Assembly (NCBI GenBank): GCA_024291935.2
Contig: CM044320.1
Location: 29,108,001-29,172,000 of the forward strand
DNA from: Okapia johnstoni
Lineage: Eukaryota; Chordata; Mammalia; Artiodactyla; Giraffidae
Direction of reading: 5' to 3'
Length of the DNA: 64,000 nt
Shown piece after piece: positions 10,926 to 22,495 of the stretch. The first letter of the stretch is position 1. Every line of letters begins with the position of its first letter. The translations under genes were made by a program, and so were the position numbers. A model generated the notes under the pieces. The model was not told the DNA's origin. It made no database searches and saw nothing but the letters and a program-made list of their open reading frames with translations.

Positions 10926-11456
10926 AAGCTAAGACCAACATAGACAGTATATTAAAAAGCAGAGACATTACTTTGCCAACAAAGGACCGTCTTGTCAAAG
11001 CTATGGTTTTTCCAGTAGTCATGTATGGACATGAGAGTTGGACTATAAAGAAAACTGAGCACCGAAGAATTGATGCTTTTGAACTGTGGTGTTGGAGAAG
11101 ACTTGTGAGAGTCCCTTGGACTGCAAGGAGATCAAGCCAGTCAATCCTAAGGGAAATCAGTCCTAAATATTCATTGGAAGGACTGATGCTTAAGCTGAAA
11201 CTCCAATACTTTGGCCTCCTGATGCAAAGAACTGACTCATTGGAAAAGACCCTGATGCTGGGACAGATTGAAGGCAGGAGGAGAACGGGATGACAGAAGA
11301 TGAGATGGTTGGATGGCATCACCAACTCGATGGACATGAGTTTGAGCAAGCTCTGGGTGTTGGTGATGGACAGGAAAACCTAACATGCTGCAGTCCATGG
11401 GGTTGCAAAGAGTCAGACACGACTGAGCAACTGAACTGAACTGAACTGATCTGAAA
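10926..11456 (+). mobile_element. BovB LINE 3' part
   Basis: Begins at the ACCAACATAGACAGTATATT segment and ends with repeated CTGAA units before unique sequence. A 106-codon BovB frame remains open at 10973-11293 (MPTKDRLVKAMVFPVVMYG). It lacks the RT active site because of 5' truncation. Confidence 0.93.
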
Positions 11457-11600
11457 TATCCCTCCTATGGCTAAGTTCTTTGAACTGCTCACACTATTTG
11501 GCCAGAGTGCTGCTTCCCCTGAACTATCCTGGATAAACTTTAAGAGATTCTTCCTCTTTTGGACTCACTTGAAGCTTCTTGATGTTCTTTTTTTTTTCAG

Positions 11601-11680
11601 ACTAGCTGAAGTAGAACTGAATATGCCACGGACTTATGTTAATACTTTAGAAGATAGTAAAACACTCAGCCCAATGTCAG
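11601..11680 (+). other. Candidate internal exon
   Basis: Seen: a near-ideal acceptor (T-run ending TTTTTTTCAG at 11600), an 80-bp segment, and a CAG/GTACAG donor at 11681. Only one frame is open, reading LAEVELNMPRTYVNTLEDSKTLSPMS, with one leading and one trailing base. It is not a repeat I recognise. I cannot name a protein family. It could be a real exon of a gene spanning the window, a pseudo-exon or chance; the candidate exon at 6294-6354 cannot splice to it in frame. Confidence 0.25.
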
Positions 11681-11752
11681 GTACAGAGGAACAAATGTGG
11701 GTTGCTGGTTCTAGGGATCATGTATATCTTAGTGGCAAAATTATGGGCACTT

Positions 11753-11912
11753 CAGTCAGCCTGGACTTGAATTCCACTTCTGCTCTTTACCGATTATATG
11801 GCCTTTGATGTATTACTGATCCCCTTTGTGCTTTAATTTGCTTAGGGGTAAAATGGAGACAATAATTGTACCAATTTTATAGGATTGTTGCTAGGATTAA
11901 ATGAGATTAGAC
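11753..11912 (+). repeat. MIR SINE
   Basis: Reads AGCCTGGACTTGAATTCCAC, GGGTAAAATGGAGACAATAA and GGATTAAATGAGATTAGACA in MIR order and orientation. Confidence 0.75.
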
Positions 11913-12112
11913 ACACTGGCTTCTAACATTGAGCTTAAAATTGCAAGCCTTCAACACTGCTTATTTTTTGTTAAGATGACATGTGTCAGTTATGATTGGT
12001 CTTTCATTTCTCTCAGAGCACAGCTACTCATTTAGTTTCTCTCTTTGGGTAGATTATGTTATTGCTGGCCCATTTATCTTGTCACACATTTTTTGTTAAT
12101 AATATTAACATT

Positions 12113-12580
12113 GTTGTTGTTGTTTAACGGCTAATTCATGTCTGACTCTTTGTGACCCCGTGGACTGCAACATGTCAGGCTTCCCTGTCCTTCACTATCT
12201 TCCAGGGTTTGAAATTCATGTCCACTGAGTCAGTGATGCTGTCTAACCATCTCTTCCTCTGCTGCCCTCTTATTCTTTTGCCTTCAATCTTTCCCAGCAT
12301 CAAAGTCTTTTCCAATGAGTCACCTCTCTGCATTAGGTGGCCAAAGTATTGGAGCTTCAGCGTCAGTTCTTCCAATGAATGTTTAGAGTTGATTTCCTTT
12401 AGGATTGACTGGTCTGAGCTCCTTGGTCCAAGGGACTCTCAAGAGTCATCTCCAGCACCACAGTTTGAAAGCACCAGTTGGCTCTCAGGTTTCTATATGA
12501 TCCAAGTCTCACATCTGTACATGACTACTGGAAAAACCTTAGCTTTGACTATATGGACCTTGGTCGGCAACGTTATGTTG
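12113..12580 (-). mobile_element. BovB LINE 3' part
   Basis: Antisense BovB from the 3' end (GTCTGACTCTTTGTGACCCC) through GGTGGCCAAAGTATTGGAGC to CATGACTACTGGAAAAACC. A 146-codon antisense frame here is a shadow of the element. GTTGTTGTT tracts lie at both ends (about 12112 and 12580). Confidence 0.93.
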
Positions 12581-14032
12581 TTGTTGAAATAAAATAAGAC
12601 TCCCAATAATAGACACTGACACATTTAGTATCATGCATAATTCTTACTGTAAACCATGAGCATTAGAAATAAATGCTCAGTAGTTTACACAAGAGACAGT
12701 AATTTGTGTTGCTATTACAGAGCCAGGGAGATGACCTAGTGGTTAACGAATGGCACGGATACTTTCCTGAGGCCATATATACATTTTAATCCTCGTTGGT
12801 GTACATATACCCATATAGAGTTAAAGAGAAATGTTCTGGAGAAACTTCCTTAGAGCTGAAATTCACCTCTCTTCCTTCACCCTCATGTGTTCCCCTTCTC
12901 CCATCTCCTTCTTTGGGTTATTTTCTCTCAAGAATCCCTTCCAGGACTGCAGAATCACACAGCTCCAGGGGGTGCCATTCACATGGTGTCTTAGTTAATT
13001 ACGCCCCCAAAGCTGTGTCAGGTGGCTGCTCTGAGAGCGGCTGCCCAGCGGCATCCAGCTTCCTACTTTTGTTGTTCTTCTGTGTCTTGACTGACACTGT
13101 GGGGCACCCGCCCAGGACCACCACTGTCATAAGAGGGCAGGCAGGAAACTATTGCATGTTGCATCTCTGGTGAAGAGTGAGCACTGGAAAATAACCATGT
13201 TTTTTCCTCCATACCTTGAGTTCTGTTCTTGTTTTTTGTGTTTGTACAAAACTAGAGTTCAAAAGATAACGTCAGGGGCTAAAGATTCATGTAACCTGTG
13301 GACCAGGAATGTAGGTGAGTAGATTCAGTCACTTTGACCCTTAACTTAAATTTTCAGGAAAGGTGCATTGTTGAGTGCATCGTGACCTTCATGAATACAA
13401 TGGCCGTAATAGAGGCTGATGGCTGACTAGGTGTAGAGGAGAGGGCAGGCTCAGCACGATTCATCTTGGTATTTTTGAGTCTTGGAGCAGAGAGGGAGGA
13501 CTTAGAGTCATGGACTGGGTAGAAAAAGAGAGGGAAAGAGGCAGTTAATTGGTGAAAACTGCTTGAGAGGCCAGTGATGCCAGAATATTCTCTTCCAAGC
13601 TTCAAAGATCTTGGGGAATAGGCATCCTGCAGTTGTAGCCAAGGTCTCTTCTCTAGGAAATGAGGACTTGAGAAGGTGCCATAAGGGGCGGAGACTGGTC
13701 TTTCACAGCCTCTCTCACCTGATCTCATAAAGCCTCATGGATGGTCAGAATATGATTTCGAGGGTAAGGAGACAGTCTCTGTTCCCTTCTCCCATTTGCA
13801 TGCTGATTCTTGAAACTTTGCTTTTCAAGCAGGAAAGAAAACCTTTCATTTCATAGAGCCAGAATGGAAAGGGCCGTGTGCATACTCCTTGGATGGTCAT
13901 TCCCCCCTCCCCTATGGCCAGGCCTGCTTGGCCCATGCCTTCCTTATTCCTTGCTGACCATGTGCCCAACACTTCTCTATGATGCCCAACTCTGTAGCCT
14001 CCTTATTGACACAGACTGTCAGCTTGTCTAGG
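12581..14032. other. Repeat-poor unique DNA
   Basis: About 1.45 kb. Open frames at 12796-13173 (+) and 13354-13728 (-), each about 125 codons, show no recognised domain. A weak splice-bounded open segment (13256-13313, donor GTGAGT) is not convincing. Confidence 0.5.
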
Positions 14033-14505
14033 ATCTTGGTTCTCAAAATGTGGCCTATGTCATGTGGAAACAGTGGGGGAAGGAGAGGGTGGGACTAATT
14101 GAGAGACTAGCATGTAAATATATACATTACCATCTGTAAAATAGATAGCCAGTGGGAATTTGCTGTGTGACAGAAGGAACTCAAACCCGGTGCTCTGTGA
14201 CAACCTAGAGGGGTGGAACGGAGTGGGAGGTGGGAGGGAGGTTCCGAAGAGAGGGGACATATATATACTTATGGCCGATTCATGTTGATGTATGGCAGAA
14301 ACTAATACAATACTGTAAAGCAATTATCCTCCAATTAAAAATAAATTTAAAAAATGTAGCCCATGAACGTGCAGCATTAGCATCACCTAAGAACTTGTTA
14401 GAAATGCAGACTCTTCAGCCCCACCCAAAACTACTGAGTCAGAATCTGCCATTTTACAAGAATATCCAGGTGATTTGTATGAACATTAAAGTTTGAGAAG
14501 CACTG
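14033..14505 (+). mobile_element. MER5-like hAT-Charlie element, split by L1
   Basis: The left piece (TTGGTTCTCAAAATGTGGCC) and the right piece (14351-14505: CATCACCTAAGAACTTGTTAG to GTTTGAGAAGCACTG) form one CAGTGGTTCTCA-type element once the L1 is removed. Family name is from memory. Confidence 0.7.
14060..14350 (+). mobile_element. L1 3' end (ruminant type)
   Basis: Ends GATTCATGTTGATGTATGGC then TTATCCTCCAATTAAAAAT, the ruminant L1 3' terminus. It is flanked by AAAATGTGGCCTATG (14045-14059) and AAAATGTAGCCCATG (14351-14365), a 15-bp duplication with two mismatches. Confidence 0.9.
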
Positions 14506-14614
14506 ACCGGAAACACTTCTTTATACCTACCCTGAACTGAAATCTTTTTTATAAATAAGGGTTATCATCATAGCAGTTTTTAATAGCTCACTAATTATTT
14601 GGTTTTATCATGTC

Positions 14615-14722
14615 CTTAACAAATGTTTATGGAATGCCTATCAAATTCTCAGTGCTACCTATGCTAAGAGTTGGGGATTCCAGAATAGAATCTGTAACAC
14701 AGCTCAGAGCACAGCTCACATA
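14615..14722 (-). repeat. L2 fragment
   Basis: AACAAATGTTTATGGAATGC, then AGAGTTGGGGATTCCAGAAT, follow the order of antisense L2 3' sequence. Old and weakly preserved. Confidence 0.5.
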
Positions 14723-16182
14723 CAGAAACAAAACACAATACCCAAACAAAAATCTGTAATTTTGTCCCCAAGTTTGTTCAAAGATATGCCCTCTAATTAA
14801 TGCTTTATTTTTCTCCTCATGTCTCTTACTTTTCTCCCACAATCCATGGACTTTGTGAGAAAAAAAACACAAAGTTGAAATGTTACCCTCTTTCCATTTC
14901 TTTTCCACTTCATAACTGTCATCGCGTTGCCAGTATAAGCTGCTTGAAGTAGTAATCTCAAGCCCAAATAGAAAAAAAAGCAAACACATAAAAATGTTCA
15001 AAAATGTCAGGATTTAAGGGTATTTGCTGTTCCATTCTCTCAGATTATTTTTTAGGTCTGCATCTCATCTTCAATTAGCAGTCTTCCCTTACTATCACAC
15101 AGTGTGTTCTGGAAATTTACTTGTTTCAGGCTTTTTTTCTTTTTGGAGAGAGGAGTGGGGAAAGAAATGATTATACTTATTTACTGAGCTCAACTAAAAC
15201 TGTTTAATTTTGGGAGATAGCAGAAAATGCTTTTAAAAAGTATCATCTAACAGCACAAGTGAGGGGCCCAAAGATATCATTACAGCAAGAACGGAGTGTG
15301 TTTATGTGAACTTAGAAGAACTGATTATGGTGACTTTAGGAAAATACTTAGGAGCATCATGTATAGGAGCCTCATCTTTTGTGGAAAACATCTGCTGCAT
15401 CTGTTTCCAGGGATGTTGCAATCCTTTGAAGTCAGAACATCTGATTGATTTGGATTTAGGTCTCTTGATCAAAAATATCAGATGATACAAAAAGCCTGAT
15501 TATCTTATCTTATGGGAATTTAAGTCTTTTATTTTTGAGATGGTTTTCTAGAGCAAACTTCAAAGAAGTTTTTGGATATGTTCTTACGTCACCCTCTGTC
15601 ATTATGCTTTTGCTATAAACTTAAACTAATATAGTTACTACCAATAGAGTAAATGAAATGCCCATCTTTTTGGCTTCTGTTCAGCAGGTCTTGCTGTCTT
15701 TGACTTCACTGTACTCGTAGCTGTCACCGTGCTGATGCAGCAGGTTGCTTCAGTCTGGGGAAGGGTGAGGAGCATTTGCATTGCTTACTCAGCATGTGAT
15801 TTCTCTTTGGAGCAAATTGCAGTGGCTTCTGGTCAATTTTTGAATTGATTTTAGGATGGCTTTTAATGATTCGTAAAGCAGCATTTAATCCTATACACTT
15901 GGTTTTGCCTCATGAAATCACATGAAAGTGTCTAAGGCTGTGTCAGTTGTCTCCTAAAACACACACACACAAAACAACTCTTTGGAGAAGATTCTGTGCC
16001 CATCTCTGCCCACAACCAAAGTTTCACATGCCATCATTTGACTTTTCCAAAACTGAATTTCAGTGATTTCATCCTGTCAAAGTAAATGTTTCAAAAAAGT
16101 AAAAAGATTTCTTGTACAAATAGAAAGTGAACACTTGTCAAAGAAGTCATTTATATCTATGCTGGGTGAAAGCCTATAAATT
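14723..16182. other. Repeat-poor unique DNA
   Basis: About 1.46 kb with no recognised transposon. A short CA run sits at 15959-15970. The minus frame at 14627-15001 (124 codons) has no known motif. Confidence 0.5.
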
Positions 16183-16402
16183 AGATTGTCATGGTTCAGA
16201 GGGTAAAAGCGTCTGCCTGCAATGCGGGAGACCCGGGTTCGATCCCTGGGTTGGGAAGATCCCCTGGAGAAGGAAATGGCAACCCACTCCAGTACTCTTG
16301 CCTGGAAAATCCCATGAATGGAGAAGCCTGATAAGCTACAGTCCATGGGGTCGCAAAGAGTTGGTCACGACTGAGCGACTTCACTTTCACTTTCACTTTA
16401 CA
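16183..16402 (+). mobile_element. Bov-tA SINE, well preserved
   Basis: The head contains an intact-looking B box (GGGTTCGATCCCTGGG, from 16236) and the body ends with CACGACTGAGCGACTTCAC plus CTTTCA repeats. It is one of the least diverged Bov-tA copies here, hence relatively young. Confidence 0.95.
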
Positions 16403-16419
16403 GTCAATGGTAAATAGTT

Positions 16420-16636
16420 GCTGTTTATGCTAAGTTGTGACCGACTCTTTGTGACCACATGGACTGTAGCCTGTCAGGCTCCTCTGTTCATGGGATTCTC
16501 CGGCAAGTGTGCTGGAGTGGCTTGCCATTTCCTTCTCCAAGGGAGCTTCCTGGGTCCCTTGGATTGAACCTGTGTCTCCAGGTCTCTTGCATTGATGGGC
16601 GGATTCTTTACCGCTTAGCCACCAAGGAAGCCCCAA
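16420..16636 (-). mobile_element. Bov-tA SINE
   Basis: Antisense Bov-tA, GACCGACTCTTTGTGACCAC to the inverted head TTAGCCACCAAGGAAGCCCC. It sits 18 bp from the preceding SINE in opposite orientation; AAATAG flanks it on both sides. Confidence 0.92.
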
Positions 16637-16800
16637 ATAGTAAGTCAAGCAAAAGGACATTCTTGTAGAAAATTAAATAAATTTTGGGCAGACCTATTAG
16701 AGAATGCCACAGTATAACATTAGAAAGATAAACTGTCATCCTTTTGCTTTGTTCTCAAGTTTGGGATATTTTTTCTTAACAAATTACAACCCCCTCCCTA
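16637..16800 (+). repeat. Unidentified sequence, copy A
   Basis: Shares TAGAAAATTAAATAAA (16666-16681) and the following TTGG-CAGACCT-TTAGA text with 20370-20400, and weaker similarity continues on both sides. No family recognised. Confidence 0.5.
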
Positions 16801-18105
16801 AGATACGAATTAACTCCAAAGGTTCTTTTACCCACAAAGAAGTCTTGTTTCATTGTGCTTTGTTCTGTTCACTTACATTGATGCAGCCAGGAACGCGCAC
16901 CTACGAACCTCTCTGGAGTGTGGTTGGCAAATCTAGAGCCCTGCGGTGGTGAACAGCTATTAATCCACAAAATCAACTTCTGTAGGTCACTTTCTGCATC
17001 TCCAATTACACATACATTGGACTTTTCAATAGCGTTCCCCAAGTTCTTTATGCTTTGTTCATTTTTATTTTTCAATATTTTATTCTCTATCTTCTTCAGG
17101 TTGTATAAATTCTGTTGTCTGTCTTAAGTTTCCTGATTCTGTTGTTGGCCTAGACAATAATGAAGGGCATAAAAATGCACCTCAGAGCACAGAACGTTAT
17201 TCTGCTGAGATACAGAGTTTCTGTGACCTGGGCTGGTAACAGAGAATATGAGGAATCTCTCTTTCCTACCTCTTGCTAAGAGCAGACTAATTACTCTGAG
17301 AACAGTTTTTCATTTCATTTCAAGCGAGAAAACCTAATTCTAGTCTTTCATGAAAGCCTTCTATTTTGAAATTAATTCATCAAACTAAGCATACTCTGTT
17401 GATTTTCCTTCTACATATTTCATTTCTTCTTTTCAGACTCATTGTTTGCACATATTTAAAACCAAAGCAAATGGGGTTTACGCTCTAACTTTCTATGACT
17501 TTCTAAATTCATTTACGTTTTCTTTCGTAATTCTTTTCATGTTCTGAAACAAGACACTTTAAGACAAAGCCACTCCGTTTCTTTGGGGGGGAGACTCACA
17601 TATATCCCATTTTCTTACCTTCACATTTGTACCTAATTGTTCCAGTACATCTTCAACAATACAGTGTTTAACCTAAGTAACTCACTTCTATTAATCAGAA
17701 AAACTTTGGAGGTAGTTCATTGTGAACTGTTTGTGATACACAAGCCTTTTAGCAGACGACAAAACTCATGAGCACACATATGTTTTACAATTACACACAT
17801 ATTTTTATACCTTCTCAAAGTAGGAAAAATGAATGTATATGTTACCAGCTCAGAAGTATATCTCTTTACAATGTGCAAGAAAAGGAAACAAAAACGCATA
17901 TATTAAAACTATGTTTACTTAGATATTATGTCAGATATCCAAGAGCATTCCAATTATTAACTCAATTTAATATTAGTTTTCTGTCTTAAAAGTAAAAAAA
18001 AAAAAGACCTTGGAAAACAAGTTTCAGCTGACACAGTACAGGACATAATTACTGTTGATGTAAAATATTCATCAGAATTATAATTATTTAGTTGAAGTGT
18101 GTATT
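16801..18105. other. Repeat-poor unique DNA
   Basis: About 1.3 kb of AT-rich DNA without a recognised repeat or gene. Confidence 0.5.
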
Positions 18106-18318
18106 CGTGTGTGCTAAGATGCTTCAGTTGTGTCTGACTCTTTGTGACCCTATGGACTGTAACCTGCCAGGCTTCTCTGTCCCTGGGATTCTCCAGGCAG
18201 GAATACTGGAGTGGGTTACCATGCCATCCTCCAGGGCATTTTCCTGACCCAGGGATTGAAACCACGTCTCCTGCATTGACAGGCAGGTTCTTTACCACTA
18301 GCACCACCTGGGAAGCCC
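18106..18318 (-). mobile_element. Bov-tA SINE
   Basis: Antisense Bov-tA with GTCTGACTCTTTGTGACCC, GGAATACTGGAGTGGGTTAC and the inverted head CACCACCTGGGAAGCCC. Confidence 0.93.
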
Positions 18319-18505
18319 AGTTGAAATGTAATCTTCCTCAATTAAAAGTTACATAATAGCAATATTATCTGAACTTATAAAAAATAAAAAATCTAAGAAC
18401 CGCAGATTCCTAGTTTCTTTGTGAAAAGTAAATACAAATCTTTAAAAAGGTATGCTTTTATTATCCTCCACTTTGATAAAACTAGGGAAAAAACAAGCAG
18501 CTCTT

Positions 18506-18860
18506 TAAAATTTTTTTGTTTAGTAATATTTATTTTTGGCTGTGTTGGGTCTTTGTTGCTGCACGGGCTTTTCTCTAGTTGCCGGGAGCAGGGACCACCC
18601 CTCAGTTGTGGTTTGCAGGCTTCTCAATCCATCGGCTTCTCTTGTTGCAGAGCATGGGCCCTAGGGCACTCGTGCTTCAGTAGTTGCAGCTGGAGGGCTC
18701 AGAAGTTGTGGCTCCCAGGCTCTAGAGCACAGGCTCAATAATTGTGGCACATAGGCTTAGTTGCTACACAGCGTGTGGGATTTTCCTGAATCAGGGATCA
18801 AACCCATGTCTCCTGCAGTAGCAGGCAGATTCTTTACCACTGAACCACCAGGGGAGTCCC
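18506..18860 (-). mobile_element. CHR-type tRNA SINE, full length
   Basis: At about 355 bp it is the longest CHR copy here: TTGGCTGTGTTGGGTCTTTG, CTTCAGTAGTTGCAGCTGG, inverted head TGAACCACCAGGGGAGTCCC. Flanked by ACAAGCAGCTCTT (18493-18505) and ACAAGAAGCTCTT (18861-18873), a 13-bp duplication with one mismatch. Confidence 0.95.
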
Positions 18861-18873
18861 ACAAGAAGCTCTT

Positions 18874-19489
18874 CTTAAGAAAATTTAGAAAATTCATTGT
18901 GATTTGTGCAAAATTCACTTTCATTGTGTGAACTTGGATTATTATATAAAAATGCTTCTGAGCTAGCAGTTTCTGTGAAAGCTTCTATTTTTTGCTTTTT
19001 TAAAGGCTAGCACATTCAGCGCATTATCAAAATTCTGGAAATCCTAAATTTATGTAATCCCTTGTAGTTCTCTATAACCAAATAAAATAGAGCTTTTTTA
19101 ATTTGAGGTTTTAAAATTTAATGTGTTATTACCCTCCAGAGGCAGGAAAATATTTCATAGTAATGCAGTGAAAGGAATTCCTTTCTCATTTATCAACATA
19201 GACACACACATAAGCATATGTAGCTTCAATTCCACAACTACAGACACAGGTCTAAAGTAAACAAAAATGAAAAACTCACCTGTCTAGATCTCAGAGAGAT
19301 CCTTTTCAATAAGCATAAAGCGTTTTCCTAATTGGGTTAGGCTCACACACAGACAAAGCAACAAACTAAAAAGTCAAACAGACTATAGATTATCTGTCAT
19401 CTCTCATCTGACCAAGACTGGGTCCACATTATATTGACAGAGCCATACCATAAAATCAGATTCCAATCACCCTTTGTACCATTGGTGAA
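18874..19489. other. Unassigned unique DNA
   Basis: About 600 bp with no recognised feature. Confidence 0.45.
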
Positions 19490-19694
19490 TAATGCTCAGC
19501 AGGTAAAGAACCTGCCTGCAATCCAGGAGACACTGGAGATATGGATTTGATCCCAGGTTTGGGAAGATCCCCTGGAGGAGGAAATGGCAACCCACTCCAG
19601 TATGCTTGCCTGGAGAATGCCGTGGACAGAGGAGCCTGGCAGGCTACAGTCCATGGGGTCACAGAGTCAGACACGACCAAGCAACTAAGCATAT
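19490..19694 (+). mobile_element. Bov-tA SINE, head-truncated
   Basis: Begins at CAGCAGGTAAAGAACCTGCC, lacking the first bases of the tRNA head, and ends CACGACCAAGCAACTAAGCA. Confidence 0.92.
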
Positions 19695-20289
19695 GTGCAG
19701 AGCAGACTCATGTATATGCAAGGGAAGCTCTAGACTGAGATTGGCCTAATGGTCCACTGTTTAGAAATCAATGGGCTGGATGATGGGAGAAGACATGGCC
19801 CCAACCACAAACTGGACAGAATACAGACTAAACCAAAAGTGAAATAAAAACACAAAATCAGAAGGATAAAAAACAGACAGTCAATGACAGAAGTTATTTT
19901 GCTCTTGGGATTTTCTCCAGGACTCAAGAGAAGTGTTTGCACAAGGAAAGAACTCATAAGGTGTACTTCTTGGACAACACTGTGAAATAGACTTGGCTCA
20001 CAGGTGATTAAAGTATAATTTTCAGAAAGCTAAAAACATGACTGTACAAGTATAAAGTAAGAATGTGTCCGTGTTTATTTAACTCATTAGTGAGGGGTCC
20101 AGCTGGAAGGTAAAACTGGTTTAAAGAAGAGCTGAAGGAACAAAAATTTGTATAGTCAGTCATGAAAGGAATGATAAAACAAGCTGGCTAAATAAGACAC
20201 TAAATGTGTTATATCTCACAGAGCAATAAAACCATAAACATTAGGGTTATTTTTCTATTGGAGAGAAATCATCATTTATCAGACTAAAG
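19695..20289. other. Unassigned unique DNA
   Basis: A-rich in places; no transposon or gene recognised. Confidence 0.4.
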
Positions 20290-20515
20290 TTCACAAAGTA
20301 ATACATATCTTTATAGAGTCTGGGCTTGAATGAACAGTAAATAAGCAGTCAAACAAAGATATATTCCCCTAGAAAATTAAATAAACCTTGGACAGACCTG
20401 TTAGACAGTGCTCCAGTATGACAATGAAAAGTGATTTTGGCATCTTTGTATTTATTTTGAAGTTTTAGATACTTTTTTTGATCAATTCTAACATCTTAGA
20501 GTTCTTATAATAGCA
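20290..20515 (+). repeat. Unidentified sequence, copy B
   Basis: Diverged partner of 16637-16800. The match is anchored by TAGAAAATTAAATAAA at 20370-20385, then ACAGACCTGTTAGA, and continues downstream as AAGTTTTAGATACTTTTTTT. Here it is uninterrupted, whereas copy A begins at a SINE insertion. Confidence 0.5.
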
Positions 20516-20639
20516 TTTTTCAGTATTATAAAGGTTTAGAGAAACACTTGAATAATATTTATTTGCCACATCATAACAAAAGGCATATTGCTTTTACGTC
20601 CTTGAAATTCTTTGTTAACTTGATTGACAAAGTTCTAAA

Positions 20640-21238
20640 ATTTGATGTGGCACTTGATTTGTTAAAACCTGTGTTGGTCAAGGGAGACCTATCATCTATT
20701 TGTACTATTCCAAGTTTCAGTGGTGATTTAAAAAAAAGGTCCACAAGTTCTTTAATATTCCTTCCTTCATTTTAGGAAGAGGAAGTTAATTCCTTTTATC
20801 TTGGGCTAGACTTAGTGACTTGCTTATAACAAATGGAATATGTTGGAAATGATGAGACTAGGTTGCAGAAGGCATTTGGTTCCTTCCTTACTCTTTATCA
20901 CATTACTTGTTATGTGGGAAGCCAGCAGCCATGTTGTGAGGACACTCAAGCAGCCCAAGTTATGAGGAACTGAAGCCTTTTTCCAACAGCCAGCAGAGCT
21001 GAGGCTTCTGGTTGATAACCATGTAAGTGAAGCTGATCCTCCAGTTCTAGTCAAGCTTTCAGATGACCACAGCTTTTCCTACCGTCTGTCCTGGAACTTC
21101 ATAAACTGCACCTATCAACTAAGCTTCTACTGAGTTCATGACCCACTGAAAATATGAAATAATATTAATAGATGTTTGTTGTTTCAAGCTGCTAAGTTTT
21201 GAAGTAATTTGTTGCACAGCAATTGATAATTGATACTA
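20640..21238 (+). repeat. MLT1-type LTR (ERVL-MaLR)
   Basis: Recognised by GGGCTAGACTTAGTGACTTG, GAGGACACTCAAGCAGCCC, GCTGATCCTCCAGTTCTAGT and the 3' part TGTTGTTTCAAGCTGCTAAG followed by TTTGTTGCACAGCAATTGAT. The 5' limit is uncertain; the clear part begins near 20745. An old non-coding LTR with no internal region visible. Confidence 0.8.
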
Positions 21239-21425
21239 TCTTTAAAGTCTGCCTGCAGTGCAGGAGACCCAGATTTGATCCCTGGGTGGGAAAGATCCCC
21301 TGGAGAAGGGAATGGCTACCCACTCCAGTATTTTCCCCTGGGGAATTTCATGGACAGAGGAGTCTGTTGGGCTACAGTCCATGGGGTGGCAAAGAATTGG
21401 CACAACTGAGTGACTAACAGTTACA
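21239..21425 (+). mobile_element. Bov-tA SINE, head-truncated
   Basis: Starts at AAAGTCTGCCTGCAGTGCAG directly after the MLT1 end and runs to GAGTGACTAACAGTTACAC. Confidence 0.9.
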
Positions 21426-22495
21426 CTTTTTTCACTATCTTAAACAACAACAACAAAAATTTCCCTGTCTTTTGAAAGTTGGTAAAGTAGAATTTGTTGT
21501 CCCAGTTATCAAGTAAACCAATTTCCTCATGCTCTAGAGATAAAGAGCTTATAATGTCTTCTGTGACTTACCCTCTACTTGGTTTTCAGGTGACCTTGAG
21601 TATGGCAGCCTCCTGGTGTAACTTGCTCACTGGGTGTGATTCAAGGCTTGTTTAGGATAGATTTCTGAGCCTGCATCTAGAGCAGATAGGCTGAAAACTC
21701 TGTTCTTCCAGAGAAAATCCCTTGGAATTGCTACTCTTATGTCATGGAGCATATCCTGAAGTCCAAAGCTCATTTTGAGTCTCTTGTCTGAAAACTGAGC
21801 CCTGTATTCTTTTGGACAGCTTCTCTACCCCATCCTGCATGGCTAATAGACTGAGACGTGTCCATTTACACTTGTAGAAACATACTTTGGAGAAAATTGT
21901 GAAAATAGATTCAGCTTTCTCATTTATTTATTACACTGGGAAAATTCTCCTATTTAATGCAGTAGAAAAATAAGGATAGGTTCTAACAACATGATGAGCA
22001 AATATGGGCTGCTGTTCCCTCCACAGTCTAACCCTGGAGACCCACATAAAGAAAAAACCAGCATGAATAACTAAATTAACCATTGTGAGATACACTCAAA
22101 AAAGTAGTTGTGATGGGGTGTGTATGTGTGTGTGTGTGTGTATGTGTATTGGTAATGAGTTGGGAGGAAGCTTTTGGGTTGTGAATGTTTCCCTCTGCAT
22201 ACATATCTCTGGGTAGATTATTGTTTGCTCCCATGTAGCTGTAGAACAGAAAATATGGTAGTGCCAGCCCAATAACTCAAGAGTTTGTGGGGCAACATTA
22301 TGGCAGTGCCAGAGACTGGCTTGAGTGAGAAGCAGATAACAAAAGAATGACTTGCTGCCCCCAAACATTTCTTCCTTCTTATATCCCTGTCCCTCCATAC
22401 TCTAAGTTAGGTCAATATATCAAAGGAAGAAAACCCTCAGAAGAGAGCAGTTTTAAGGTGAGAGGAAACATTCCTTAAGAGTTGGGGTCACAAAG
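21426..22495. other. Unassigned DNA with a (TG)n tract
   Basis: About 1.07 kb. The only simple feature is an imperfect TG/TATG microsatellite at about 22117-22149. No gene recognised. Confidence 0.5.

Noticed and set aside
12796..13173. 125-codon open frame with a hydrophobic run (SSFLLLLFFCVLTD)
   Set aside because: Proline/serine-rich low-complexity composition, no start context, splice signals or known family.
13256..13313. Open segment between a TAG acceptor and a GTGAGT donor
   Set aside because: The acceptor has a poor pyrimidine tract and the segment is only 19 codons; below the standard of the two exon candidates kept.
16230..16260. Strong tRNA B-box-like sequence, possible tRNA gene
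   Set aside because: It is the tRNA-derived head of a Bov-tA SINE; the rest of the sequence is SINE body and no cloverleaf continues.
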